Of a stretch of 64,000 bases of DNA, positions 1-11,802 are shown piece by piece. This DNA is from Paramecium sonneborni. Lineage: Eukaryota > Ciliophora > Oligohymenophorea > Peniculida > Parameciidae. The position numbers and the translations under genes are program-made. Location: the NCBI GenBank assembly GCA_905182985.1, contig CAJJDN010000004.1, positions 171,352 through 235,351 of the forward strand. Direction: 5' to 3'. The notes under the pieces are model-generated. The model worked only from the letters and a program-made list of their open reading frames with translations, was not told the origin of the DNA and did not search any database. Numbering within the stretch: position 1 is the stretch's first letter; each line of letters starts with the position of its first letter.

Positions 1-408
1 ATGTAGTTTAATCATAAAATTATCATAAAATGAGGATAATAAATAATAAAAATATACAAATAGAATTAAATTTAAAGAATTAATAAGAAATAGATTTCAA
101 TATAGCTTGATGCAATACTCTTTAATATATTAATAATTTTATATAAAATATCCTCTAATAAACCTATTAAATAATTAGAAAATCTTATTCTCGATATTAC
201 AATATACATAAATCTTTAAATTATCATAAATAAAGTTCTTAAGAATTATAATACATACTATTTATTTAAATATTTTTGAAGTATTAAATTAATCAGGTTT
301 AAGTCTTAAGATTAAAAATCTATATATAAAAAAATGAATAAAAATTTTTATTAATTAATATAAATTATTTATTAATTCTGGAATAAAATATACTTATAAT
401 TAAATTTA
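1..408. other. AT-rich leader region, no gene seen
   Basis: Very AT-rich sequence upstream of the carrier gene. Frames are open in places only because TAA and TAG are sense codons. I found no conserved motif or codon pattern that supports a gene, so this is probably intergenic or the distal end of a gene outside the window. Confidence 0.4.
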
Positions 409-1499
409 ATGTACTAATGCATAGTATTTCCTGCTGATTATACACCATTTAAATAAGAATTGATTCTAACAGGAAGTATAGTAGCTTTTGAATTACTTAC
501 ATATCCAATAGATTTTATAGGAAATAGATGTATTTAGAGAGAAACATATTTATCGAAATCCTTAATTTAGGAATCAGCCTTAATATACTCTGAAGTAATT
601 CATTACCTTATTTTTTACGATTATTGGTTCAAAGTGTAGTCTATATTATGGATTAAAAAGCAGACTCGATTTATCTCTTAGTAAGATTGTATTACGATAT
701 TATATCTTTAATTATCTATATTTCAAATATGCCTTTAAGAATTATATTTCACCAAGATTTAAGGATGAAGATGAGAATAAAGGATTTGATATAACTCCTG
801 AAAATTCAACAGTTTACCCTTTATTGAGATATGCAAAAATGACAGATCCATTAGTATTACTATTGGCAGCTACATCTAATTTTATTGGAATGATTGCATC
901 TCATCCAATAAGCATTTTAAAAATTAGACTACAAAATGAAATATTAAAATAATATGAGTAAGATTGATATTAAATTATTAGTACTAAAAACTATACATAG
1001 AAGATGACTGAAATGAGTAGAATTTGTGGAAATTAGTTATGGATTAAAACTACATTTGGTTCTCGTTTTTTATATACTTACTTACAATTTATTGCAGAAA
1101 TGGGTCTATTTTAGTTCTGTCTTAATAAATTAGGATATGAATTTATGAATGTTTTTAGACCAAATTCAGATTTCAAAGGAAATATTCTAAATTTAGGATT
1201 ATCAGTGATTGGATCTTCTATCTTATCAACATTATTATTGTAGCCAATTTATCTTTACCAATAAAGAACAGTCTATTAAGTTATAACAAAGCAACCAAAA
1301 AAATCAATTAAATAATTTTTTACTTAAGTAAATGATTGATATATGTTAGATTTATTAAAAAGAGAAATTCCAAGGATTTTTAAAAGGATATATACATAAT
1401 TCTTTTAGAAGCATATGTAGAAATAGTATAGCTGTAGGTACTTTGTGGGCATTTGCAACGTAAGCAAATAAAGAAAGATTTAGACCTTCAGAAGATTGA
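409..1499 (+). CDS. Mitochondrial carrier (SLC25-like) family protein
   Basis: Three repeated modules of the mitochondrial carrier fold are visible, each with a proline-containing signature at the end of its odd helix: TYPIDFIGNRC, SHPISILKIRLQNE and LQPIYLYQQR. The GLYRG-like stretch SLYYGLKSRL and GFLKGYIHN follow the first and third. The family moves metabolites across the inner mitochondrial membrane; the substrate cannot be told here. Two ordinary introns are clear at 958-981 (24 nt) and 1328-1349 (22 nt). The frame also changes between about 540 and 660. A 40-nt intron at 595-634 ending CAAG, or a 25-nt one at 636-660 ending AAG, would fit, but neither is certain. The start ATG is the only one in frame before the first signature. 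The signatures are degenerate, so this may be an atypical carrier. Confidence 0.75.
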
Positions 1500-1607
1500 A
1501 TTAAAATATTAATTTTTGATAAACAGAATTGAAATATATAGATTAGATATATAAATATCAATTAAAGAAATGAAGAAATCAAATATACAATTTATTAAAA
1601 ATAATCT

Positions 1608-2412
1608 TCAACAACAACCTTCTTTCTACTATTATTACTAATTCTAATTAGTTGTAACAATTTAAGCTTTTGGTTATTCTCTAGTTTAAACAATATCATT
1701 CTTCTTTTTGATACCAATAGATCCAATCTTGATTCCATAAACCTATTGTTGATAATTTTGAGAGTACTTCTTAAGTAGGATCAATTTCACCGCTATCAAT
1801 TTTCTTTAGTACTTAATTAGCCATAGTTTCAAAAACATTGTCAACATTCTCACCAGTCTTAGCTGAAGTTTCAAAGTATGCAAATCCTTATTTTTATGCA
1901 TATTTTTTTGCTTCTTCAGTTTATACTTCTCTTCTATGCTTAATCAATATTATTATAACCTCTCTTCTAAATCAATTTTATTTCCTACTATAACCATTTC
2001 TATTTTATCACAAGCATATCCTTAAATTTCTTGATACCATTTTTATAAATCTTCAAAAGATTATCTGTTAGTCACATCAAAGACAAGGATTCCACCAATT
2101 GATCTATATAAGAAATTCACTCTATACCCTCTATAATATGATCGCGTTATTGATTTAAACGATTCTTGTCCTGCCTAAATTATTATGAAATATCATACTG
2201 TATCCCAAATTTATAACTTGATTTATTTATCATTTATTTTTAGATTTCTTGATCCAAATTCTACACCAATTGTGGCATCATGTTCATTTCTGAATCTAGA
2301 ATCTGTAAATTACAACAATAAACAGCTTTTACCAACGTCTAAAATTATCTTAGATTATTTTACTTGTATCTCCAACTATGATGAACTTAAAGAGGTAATT
2401 GTAAATATTCAT
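1608..2412 (-). CDS. Rab2-type small GTPase
   Basis: A complete Rab GTPase. The P-loop GDTNVGKSCLLLQFTD, switch region TIGVEFGSR, WDTAGQESFKSITRSYYRG and the NKID guanine-binding motif appear in order. The C-terminus is a glutamine-rich linker followed by Gly-Cys-Cys, the double-cysteine prenylation signal. The N-terminal YLFKFIIVGDT and the AGQESF signature match the Rab2 branch, which acts in ER-Golgi traffic. Four introns are inferred, in order of translation at 2339-2363, 2175-2198, 1934-1959 and 1743-1767. The third starts GTT rather than GTA but gives the expected ERREV motif. The stop is TGA. It converges with the carrier gene on the plus strand, leaving about 110 bases between the stops. 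Confidence 0.93.
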
Positions 2413-2640
2413 AAATAATTTTTTTAATTAATTTTATTACAAATATATTTATCTAATTAATTAACTTTGTAAATCTTTTGAAATCAAATGTTTCTGCTTG
2501 TATTACTTGAGACTAAAATAATAAAAACTTAATAATAATGATTAAATTTTTGTAATAATCTTAATAAAATATTATAGATTATTTTGATTATTAAGGTTGA
2601 TTTTGAATATTTTAATTTAAATCATTTATTTAATTTTTAT

Positions 2641-3569
2641 ATGAGAGCAACTTCAGAAAAATATGAACACGTCAGAGCTGAATAAGTTTAAGCTCCCATA
2701 AATGAAATCAAAGTCTCTGTTAAAGGTCTTGATGGCACTTATATCAAGAGAGCTATTGAATTATTGTAAGGCGCATAAGATATCCCAAAATAAGACTTTG
2801 TAGTTATCAAAGGAATTGATAATGCTATCCCTAAGGTTTTAGTAATTAGTGAAATTGTAAGAAGAAGAGTAGTTGGATTATCATAAGTATGAAAAATTAT
2901 ATATAAAAAGATTAATCATATTGGTAATACTTAAATTGTGGACAAATATGTTCCAACAGAAGAGGGATTAGTTGAAGTCAGTATTACTAAATAATTATCT
3001 ATATTGACTGTTAAATTGACTACCAGACCAACAGAAGAAGATAAAAAGTCTGTTGGATACTAAGAACCACTCCCTGAATCTGAAGTTGTTCCTTAAAGAT
3101 AAAGATAATGTATATAAATATATTTAATTATTTAGAAGGAGAAAAAAGAGAAAGAAACACAAGATAAAATAGAGGAGGTCCAAGAGGTGAAAATAACAGA
3201 GGACAAGATAGAAGAGATAATAGAGAAAATAGAGACAATAATAGAGATAATAGAGATAACAGAGAAAACAGAGAAAACAGAGATAATAGAGATAATAGAG
3301 ACAATAGAGATAGAAGAGACAACAGAGATAATAGAGACAATAGAGATAATAGAGATAATAGAGATAATAGAGACAGAAGAGATAATAGAGAGAATAGAGA
3401 TAACAGAGATAATAGAGATAACAGAGATAATAGAGATAATAGAGATAACAGAGATAATAGAGATAATTATAGAGATAGAAGAGACAATAGAGATAATAGA
3501 GAAAGAAGGGATAATAGAGACAATAATTAAAGAAATAACAATACAAGAGATAAAGAAAATAAATAATGA
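2641..3569 (+). CDS. Alba-domain protein with long Arg-Asp-Asn repeat tail
   Basis: The first 140 residues are an Alba domain, a nucleic-acid-binding fold of chromatin and RNP proteins; the stretches GTYIKRAIELLQG and DFVVIKGIDNAIPKVL are characteristic. After the second intron the protein becomes a basic, low-complexity tail made almost entirely of RDN, REN and RDR triplets, with one RGG patch at its start. Introns lie at 2887-2910 (ending AAG; required because the unspliced frame meets TGA) and 3110-3135. The tail is in frame with the domain only after the second intron is removed. RGG-tailed Alba proteins are known RNA binders; the alternating charge of this tail suggests a disordered RNA or condensate-binding segment, which is inference. 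Confidence 0.88.
3228..3525 (+). repeat. GATAATAGA-type 9-base tandem repeat encoding RDN
   Basis: About 300 bases of imperfect tandem repeats of a 9-base unit, mainly AGAGATAAT with variants AGAGACAAT and AGAGAAAAC. It is coding, forming the Arg-Asp-Asn tail of the Alba gene. Open frames on both strands over this stretch are by-products of the repeat. Confidence 0.9.
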
Positions 3570-3655
3570 GATTTAAAATATCATTTTAAGAAATACAATA
3601 AAATTTTAAAATATTTTAAATATTTTATATATTTATATTATTTAATTAATAATAT

Positions 3656-5066
3656 ATGCAGAATGATCTAAATCAATCATTGAATTAAGACTTAATTAAG
3701 CAAACAATTATGGTTATTGGATTAATATAAGCTGGAAAAACTACACTTGTTTAGAAATATACAGCTATAAACTAAAAACTTTTCTAAGAATCTTGTATCT
3801 CTGATTAAAATATAGAATTAATTGACACACCTTCCTATGATTATTATTTTACATTACTACCTTTTAGGGATCCAAAAGTTACTGGATATTTAATTATATT
3901 TTGTGAACAAAATTTAGAAATTATGAAATCGATTAAGTAAATTAGGAAAAAATTATTTTAAATAAATGGTTAGCATAAAAGGACCATAATACTTTTTAAT
4001 GAATTTTCTTTTGATAATCAATCTTCTGAAATTCAACAAGAAATTGTAAATATCAAATATTGGTGCAGATAGCAAGATATTATATTTTCTTAAATTAATG
4101 TAAAAAAAGCTTCATCTAAAGAAATTAGTAATTTTTATCATTAAGTAGTTAATATTTTTGAGAAAATGTTCATGAAAAAAATACGAACTACATTATTCTA
4201 GAAAATTTTTATCATATTCTAATTTGTCATTACGACATTTATTTTTCTATTTGCCATTTGGCTTTCAATTAAGGACCCATCTTTAATTGTATTATCTATT
4301 AAATTTTTTTTTAGATAAGAAATATTTCGTTGGAGATTTACTGCTTAGCTTTGCTCTGTCTAGGAATTTCTAATATTTTCATTCCATATTTTTGTATTAA
4401 TTTTAGTAATATTCTTCTTAGTGAGAGCAGGAATTAAGGATTCTAATAATTAATGCATTAAAAGAGTAAACAACATTTAGTTAGTAAGTCCAAAGTTTTC
4501 AGTTGTTTAGTAGCTGTTATCTCAATAATAACGTTGATTATTGCCTCCATGTTCTACTAATTGTTATCCTGCCTGATAATGTCTATACTTTTCACGTTTA
4601 ATTCAGTACTTTGCTTATTTTATACATTTTATTTATGAAAAGAGATATCCATTTTGATCAATTAATTATAATTTATACAAAGATCTTGAAACTCGATAAA
4701 TACTTTAATATACACTCTTTATCTAAGGTTTTTAAACAAATTTTTAGTAAATTTTTAGAAATTAGATTTTATACTTTTTTCTTTACAATTAATTTTTTGG
4801 CCATCATTATGGTCTATTCAAAAAAATTATTATTATAATATATAAATTCTTTAAAAATGAGTATTCATAAATTTACATCTTTGGCTAGAACTTAAATATT
4901 TATATACGTTAGAGTATTTATGAACTCAGTAATATATTAATAATAAAATGTTATAATAAAATGTTATAATAAAATGTTATAATAAAATTTTATTATTTGT
5001 TTAATTATTTAAATTATAGAAAGGGTGATGTTTACAAAATTTATTGGGTTTTAGTAAAACAATTGA
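3656..5066 (+). CDS. P-loop GTPase-like protein with C-terminal membrane segments
   Basis: The N-terminal 150 residues contain a Walker A motif (VIGLIQAGKTTL, about residues 20-31) and a probable switch II element LIDTPSYD, so this looks like a G-domain relative. The canonical NKxD motif is replaced by a degenerate LFNEFSFD. From about residue 180 the protein turns hydrophobic, with a strong transmembrane helix around FIIFQFVITTFIFLFAIWL and more after it. Holding the hydrophobic frame open needs introns near 4471-4493 and 4580-4605, both with unusual ends, so the 3' half is uncertain and the stop at 5064-5066 is only the end of the open frame. I do not recognise a named family. A membrane-anchored GTPase-like protein is the most I would claim. 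Confidence 0.5.
4945..4988. repeat. 13-base tandem repeat
   Basis: Three and a half perfect copies of the unit AAAATGTTATAAT, just downstream of the last hydrophobic stretch of the P-loop gene. Probably 3' non-coding, since it contributes only low-complexity residues to the open frame. Confidence 0.85.
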
Positions 5067-5496
5067 TATTCAAACTCTTTTAATTTAATTATATGAAGAT
5101 GGTATTATTTAATAAATAAGAAACTTAAATTGAAAAGTATGAAATTTTAAGTGATAAAATTGGATGATCATCTCTTCAAAGAAAGCATAGAGTAAGTCAA
5201 TTATAGTCTCATAATTCATTTTAATAAGAATTAGATGATGATTTCCATATTATGTTAAATTTTTATAAGAGAATAAGCTAAGAATTCCTTTTGTCTTGGT
5301 AAAAACAAAATTTTTTTTTTAAATAAATAAAAATAAATGATACGCTGCATATGTATTATTAAAATATCACATAATAATTTATTAAAATAATTTAATTAAT
5401 TAAGAACATTGCCATTCTCACTTTATGTTTAAGAATGAAATTCTTTAGAATTTAATATTAGAAAATATTTTTTTAAATTAGAACATATTTCTTATT
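5067..5496. other. Gap with no convincing gene
   Basis: A short frame starts at 5093 and stops at TGA 5165-5167 after 24 codons. The same frame then continues open to about 5340 with serine- and glutamine-rich residues. It could be a small gene with a missed intron or the remains of one; nothing in it is recognisable. Confidence 0.3.
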
Positions 5497-6386
5497 ATGT
5501 CATAGCAAGAAAATTGTAGTATATGCTTTGAAGGATATGAAGATCCTATAAAATTACCTTGTAATCATGTTTTTTGTAGAGAATGCATAGTAGTTGCTTT
5601 AGAAGTATTTTTTTAAATAAAAATTTAAGTAAAGGCAGAGTTGCCCAATTTGTAGACGATTGTGTTGTAACTACATAAACTCACCATTTCTCTCAATCGC
5701 TGAACCTCAAGAAATAATGCATGAGCATGAAGGAGATCCATGCTTCGTTTATAGAATTACAATACATCACAATGCTTAAATTTAATTTAATTTCTTTGAA
5801 GAAAGGTATAAAGTTTGAGTATTTTTTTAGATATGTTGAAATGATTACAGAAGTGTTAAAAAAAAACTTAACTTTTATAATAGATCCTCAATACAATGAC
5901 TGTTGTATGAGAGTTAAACTAATTGAATGTGTACCAGTTCATCAACATTCAATATACGTGTGTACAGTATAAAATATTCAACGCCTTAAAATAATTGGAG
6001 TATCTGAGAGATAAATAAAGGATTCTGATTCTGTATAATTTATAATTTATATTTAGAAACTGAAATATGCAACCACACAGACAATAATTGACAATTTCGA
6101 TTAAGAATCTTTAATACTATACTAAAAATTACATACATGTATCGAAAAAATATTCTAAATTTTGTCATTAAATGATAATGCAAAGAGCTAACTATTAGCA
6201 CTGGCTGGAAAAAAAGAAGAAACTTAACCAGAAAAAATATCGAAACATTCATTAGAAATGTTATAAACTATATAGATGTGTGAAAATGGACTCTTAAAAT
6301 GGTATTACAGTACTGATCTAAATGGAAGACTGGGAGTAATTCTAAAACATTATGAATCTTATCTGAATTATTGTTAGAACTAATGA
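5497..6386 (+). CDS. RING-finger protein, probable E3 ubiquitin ligase
   Basis: A C3HC4 RING finger occupies the first 50 residues: CSICFEGYEDPIKLPCNHVFCREC, then CPIC after the first intron, with all eight zinc ligands in place. RING domains of this kind recruit E2 enzymes in ubiquitin transfer. The remaining 220 residues are not recognised; they include a cysteine pair and helical, charged stretches that could bind a substrate. Introns are at 5605-5629 (ending AAG) and 5806-5830. Without the first, the CPIC pair is out of frame, which supports the AAG acceptor. It ends 54 bases before the next gene on the same strand. Confidence 0.82.
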
Positions 6387-6440
6387 TTATCATATTTTAT
6401 ATATTTTTTATTTTCAAACGTTCATTTTATTTTAATTTAT

Positions 6441-8800
6441 ATGTAGGCTCGTATTCAACAGCTATCTAAACATATTCCAGATAAGCGAATTCACAACTAT
6501 GCTTTTTCCACTCAAGCAATCATAGGAAGAGGGTCATACGGAGTAGTCTATATTGGAAGAAATATAGATTCAGGGTATTTGATATTGTAATTTGTATTCT
6601 AGATAAACTGTTGCCATCAAAGCAATTGCATTCTAACAATATTCATCTGAGAATTAAACCTTATTACAAAAAGAAATTGATATAATGAAAGACTTAGACT
6701 GTCCAAATATAGTGAGACTCATAGATGTAATTACAACGGCTAATAATTGTTATATAATTTCAGAACTGTGTACAGGAGGAGACTTAAAAGAATACATGAA
6801 AAGATAAGTAATAGTTACATATAATATTGTAGGGACCTATTGAAGAAATAGCTGCTACTAAAATATTGATATAAATATTGCGGGGGATTCTTTAATCTTT
6901 TAAAAGAGGAATTATACATAGAGATCTTAAACCAGCAAATATTTTAGTTGCCAATAATAATATATTCAAAATTGCTGATTTTGGATTTGCAAAAAGATTT
7001 GATAAATTAGATGAAGATTTGATGACATCTCTTGTTGGAACTCCACTTTACATGTCTCCATAAGTATTATTGAGAAGACAATATACTTCTAAATGTGATG
7101 TATGGTCAATAGGATTAATCTTTTATGAAATGATAGAAGGTAAAACACCTTGGAATGTTAGAGATATATTAGATTTAGTTAATAAACAAAGAAATTAAAA
7201 AATTACTTTTTGTAATTATATTATAAATATTATTAGCTAAAAAAATCTCAAAATTAGCTTAATAATTCATAACTGGTTGTTTAGCATATGAAGAAAATAA
7301 TAGATTTGGTTGGGAACAGGTCTTTACTCATCCATTATTTGAAAATGCTTTTGAAAGATAACCAAAAAAAGATACATAATAATAAACTCCATCTTAAAAT
7401 TAATAGTCACAACCTTAAGTTTAAACATAACCTCAATAATTATACTAATAAACGCCATAGCCTGTATAAAACCATCCACAAAATTAACCTTAATAAATTA
7501 ATTAGAATAAAAATAATACAAAATAATAATAAGCTTCTATGCATCAACAGTAAATTTAATAAGTTTTTTCATAAACTTAACCTTTATAACAGATGTAACA
7601 ATAAATGCCAAATCAATAATAGAAAACAATCATTCAACCTATCTAATAACAACCTCAATTTTAAAATACTTAAAATTTAACTCCTCAAGAAGCTAAATAA
7701 AATAAATCTATGCAAATTATCCCTAATATTAGTCCTTGTGAGGAAAAACTTAAAAGAAATACAATATCACCTTTATAATTACACGTAGACAATAAATAAA
7801 TCTAATTAATTAAAGGAAAACATTATTTAAAAACTCATGCTTCACCTTAAAATGAGGATGAAAATAAAAATAATGTTTCAAATTAAAAAATTAATAATTG
7901 TTAAACTCAACCAAATACTTAAAAGAAAGACAGAACTGTAAGTGTTGTACATCATAAAGTTGAATCCTAATAAACTACTAGTAGATATAGTGATAATAAG
8001 TAATGTCGAGAAGAATAATTTAAATCTGAAAGAAATTATTGTCCTCCAAAACATCTTTATCAAAATTCAGAACCAAAGTTTTTATTTCATAGATAATCCT
8101 CTGAAAATGATGAATTCACTATCAATAGAATGTTAATCTAAAATTAAATAGAATTTTTATTATTTTTAAAAAAACTTAGAGAATAACTTTTAGAATTTTA
8201 TGGCAATAATCAAGTTTAAGCCTCAACTGTAGAAAAATTATCATTTATTCTTTTAAAAAATGTTATGATAAAAACAACTGATATAAAATCCAATCTTATT
8301 GATAAATAAATCAATATTCTGGACTTAAGAGATTTTGAACATTTTAGAATGACAGAATCATTTCGAAATTTAGAAAAATGCATTTTAGAAATTCATTTTG
8401 AAACATTCAACTAATTCTAAGAGACTTTCTTGCATTTAAATGAAAATTTAAATTTGGTTATGTAGGATTCAGATTTCTTAGAAATATTTAATAACAATTT
8501 TGAGTATTCCATTCATTTTGTTAAATTTGCTTATAATTTAACTGCCTAATTTATAAAATGTAATTATTTAAATTAATTTTAGCATTCTTATATGATTAAG
8601 TTCTTGAATGTTCAAATGTTAAGATAGTTAACTTTACTTTTCTGTTGGGATAATTAGCATAATATTTATAATAAATGTCCTTCTCTCCAAATGATGTTAA
8701 TAAACTCTTAAGTAATTGTCGTAGTTTTAAGGAGGATTTCAGATTAAAAAGAGTTGAATGCTTAAACTTAATGGAAAAACTCATAGTTAAATACAATTGA
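6441..8800 (+). CDS. Ser/Thr protein kinase, ULK/Atg1-like
   Basis: A complete N-terminal kinase domain: glycine loop GRGSYGVVYIG, VAIK lysine, ELCTGGDL hinge, catalytic HRDLKPANIL, IADFGFA and GTPLYMSPQVLL followed by DVWSIGLIFYEM. The DFGFA and GTPLYM activation segment and hinge resemble the ULK/Atg1 group that starts autophagy. After residue 280 comes a long glutamine- and asparagine-rich linker and then a C-terminal helical region of about 220 residues, the layout of ULK kinases. Introns are at 6575-6602, 6808-6832, 7212-7236 and 8560-8582. A glutamine replaces the usual glutamate of the APE motif (SPQ), as in some ciliate kinases. The family assignment rests on motifs and architecture only; a general CAMK-like kinase is the alternative. 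Confidence 0.82.
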
Positions 8801-9068
8801 TCTAATGAATAAATTATTAGAATTTATGTTATCCATATTAAATTTTATTTTTTTCTATTAAATTAGATTATAGATAGTATAAAATTAATCAATTAAAAAT
8901 ATTTAAAATTCTTCAAAATTGATAAATAAAACTATCAATTAATCAGATTAAGGAAAAAAACCTTGTTTATCAAATAACATTTATAAAAATCAAATATCAG
9001 TTATATGTTAATATAAAAAATAATTGAATAAATATTAAATCATTTAAAATCTTTATCAATTTGAAATA
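8801..9068. other. Convergent intergenic gap
   Basis: AT-rich spacer between the stops of the kinase and the minus-strand gene that follows. Nothing is recognisable in it. Confidence 0.5.
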
Positions 9069-9793
9069 TCACTTATTTAATCTTTCTATAAATTAATTAG
9101 TTATTTCATACTTATCTATTTCATTGGCTTTCGCTATGTCTTGATTCTTGTATAACTATTAAACTGTCTTTTACACATTTTATAATAAAACGATAACAGT
9201 TAAATATTCCTTATTTTGTTTTAATTTAAAATCGCTTTATTTAATTTAAGAATTTGTTCTTTTATTTTATTTTTGAGCTTGAAGAATTTTATGAGAAGAA
9301 TCTAATAGGATAATAAATTACTCACTTAAGTTTTGTTTGATAAAATTTTCAAATGCTGAATTAGGTTTACTCAACGGAATCTTTTAGTTATGATCAATTT
9401 AGGAAAGGTTTGCCTTGGTAATATCAATTTTTTTTGGAATTTATTTAAAGTTATTTGCAGCTTTTAGAAATTATAAATTTTTAATACTATTAATTTAGTT
9501 AATTAAATTATCTTGAAGTGCTTGAGCTGATGAATGAGTTTATTATTTTTGTATTTCTGTAGTTATGATAGGATTAATTGATAATGATTGTCTATGTTCA
9601 TGCCACATATTGATTAACTAAAGCACATTTTCATTTGATTTTTTAATTTGTTTAGCTATATAATAATTCATATTATACTTCTCCCAGTAGATTTTGAATT
9701 CGAGTTTAGAAAATCTCTCTTAGATGCAATCTGATTACTATTATTATTCTCATTTAATTCAGTCTTGAATCTTTCAAATTAATTGGATTTCAT
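9069..9793 (-). CDS. Hypothetical helical, Gln/Asn/Lys-rich protein
   Basis: About 230 residues, spliced once (9656-9678, 23 nt). The protein is rich in Lys, Asn and Gln, with helical stretches such as LQDNLINQINSIKNLQFLKAANNF that suggest a coiled coil, and it ends at TGA with no other stop. I used the first in-frame ATG; the open frame continues about 20 codons upstream, so the start could be earlier. No domain is recognised and no cysteine or membrane segment stands out. The coding call rests on the long frame and an intron of the species' standard type. Confidence 0.6.
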
Positions 9794-10014
9794 TTTTTAA
9801 AACAATTGTGAAAATGAACTAAAATTATCAAACTCATAGAACTATTTATAAATTGAATGATAAAGAATTTAATATTTTATAGTTTTAATAAAAAAATAAA
9901 TTTTATTTTCATATTAAATTTATATGATAGATAAATCTGTTAAATGGAAATAAATGTTTATTCATTATGAGTTATTTAATTATATAATATTTTGTATTGT
10001 ATTATTAAGAAAAT

Positions 10015-11251
10015 TCACTACTGTTATTTTTTTCTATGTTGAGGACTGGCTACATTTGATTTACTTTATCTAGATGGTGAGATTATTTTTGATCTTAAAC
10101 TTCTAAACTATAATTTTAACTCATCCTTATTTTTATTTGAGATTTAATTCAAATGAGGATTATTGTTTCCTTTTACAAAGAAATTGTTATTTTAAGAAAA
10201 AGGAGTTTTTCTTGTTACTTTTGTACTTTAATTAGAAAAGAGTTTAATTGCAAATTCTACAATTCCATCATTAACAACATCATTTTATTATTATAGTTAA
10301 TTATTTTGATTACTTCTAGATGTAAGTAAACCTGATTTTGCTAAATCAATATTACCCATAGAAACTTATCTAGATTTTACTCTTGTAGTCATTGATCCTT
10401 TATTTATGGGTTGTTATTATTGAATTGCTTTTTGAGCATTTTGTTAATGCTAAGAAATTACTATTTTAACAGTAGGAGGTTTGTTATTTGTAGTAAGTTT
10501 AGGATAGCGAGAGGTAAAAGGAGCTTTTAAATTTTAATTTGCTTTGATTTATTTTTCTATATTCAATTTAATTGTATTAGATGGAGTTTAACTCTTTGTT
10601 GGAAAGTGATTTATTCTTATCTAAATTTTTGGTTCTAAAAAATCAATAGGGTCTAATATTTCATTACAATTTCCTATCTAAGTTATGAGATCTTTAAGTA
10701 ATGTTGAATTTGTGATTTTAGAATAATCAGCTTAAGTTGTTACTAATTTTAAGTCTTTTAAAAGATATTTCATATTATCAACAGAACAATCATCTGATGA
10801 ATCCTTTTATTTCACTGGACTAGGTTGAACATCATTATGCACTCCTAATTCTTTTTTTATTTTACGATATTATATATTTCTAACCTTTTCCATTCTACAA
10901 TTAATTAAGTTCGAATGAAAATTTCTTGGAATATTTATATGATATTTGTAGTATTCAAGAAGAGATTAAATTCGAGTATCCGATTCTGAAGACTTATAAA
11001 ATCTTTTATTAACAAAATATCAAATACCTTCTTAAGTATTCATTTTCTAAATCATATAAATTGATATCATAATGTCTCATTCTTGATTTAGTTCTTTTAT
11101 TTTCTAAAATATCATTAATGTCTCTTTAGAAGTAAAAATTTTATGATTGTGCATATTTACAATATAAAGCTTTTGTGAGAACAAGAGAGAATGAACCATC
11201 TTGTTTATATTTCTAACAAAATAAACAAGCTGCACTTTAGTCTTGCTTCAT
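10015..11251 (-). CDS. Hypothetical basic protein with N-terminal cysteine motif
   Basis: Roughly 400 residues with one intron (11003-11027). The N-terminus has a CLFC motif followed about 20 residues later by a further cysteine. Next comes a charged helical part (YDLENEYLRRRF...YYKYHINIPRNF...IQYRKIKKELG) that looks like a conserved folded region. The C-terminal half is serine-, lysine- and asparagine-rich and probably disordered, with many SxxR and TPF-type phosphosite-like patches. I do not recognise the family. The start ATG is chosen because the frame is continuous from it through the conserved-looking part. It is divergent from nothing nearby; the upstream 550 bases are AT-rich spacer. 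Confidence 0.68.
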
Positions 11252-11802
11252 GATAATTATTATGTTAAATTATATAATTTTATAATGAAATATCTAAAAA
11301 AATTCATCAAAAATTACATAATTTCTTATTTCATAGGACTTTTTGTTATTTTACTTAACACACTCATAATTTTAAAATAAAATCAAAAATAATTGTTAAA
11401 ATATTTAAGTTCATTTATGAATTATACTTCCAAATTAGTTTTGAAGTTTTTTTGTCAATAAATACCCCTTAAATTATTATCAAAAATAGATATTTTAGAA
11501 AAATGCAATATTAAAACTAATAAAAAGTAAAACTTGTATTAAAATTTATTTTTAAATGACTAAACTTATTTATTTTGATTAATTGATTTTGTAAATAGCT
11601 TTTTGTTTTTGTTTATCATTAATCTATAATTATTGACATTATAATTTAAAAGAGATTTTATTGAGATGCTGAACAATTATTTTGTAAGAGAATTTAATTT
11701 ACATAATTATAATATAAGAATGGTTTTGATAGATTTTAATCTAATTTATTTAATGTTTATGAAAATTAGTTAAGAAGATAGTAAAATTATAATAAATATA
11801 AG
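11252..11802. other. Intergenic AT-rich spacer
   Basis: No frame with plausible composition on either strand. It probably holds the promoter of the gene to its left and the 3' flank of the gene to its right, both on the minus strand. Confidence 0.5.

Noticed and set aside
3124..3546. Long minus-strand open frame rich in Tyr, Leu and Cys
   Set aside because: It is the reverse side of the Arg-Asp-Asn repeat of the Alba gene; the plus-strand frame continues a real domain and ends properly.
7288..7680. Plus-strand open frame rich in Asn, Lys and His
   Set aside because: It is a shadow of the glutamine-rich linker of the kinase at 6441-8800, shifted by one base.
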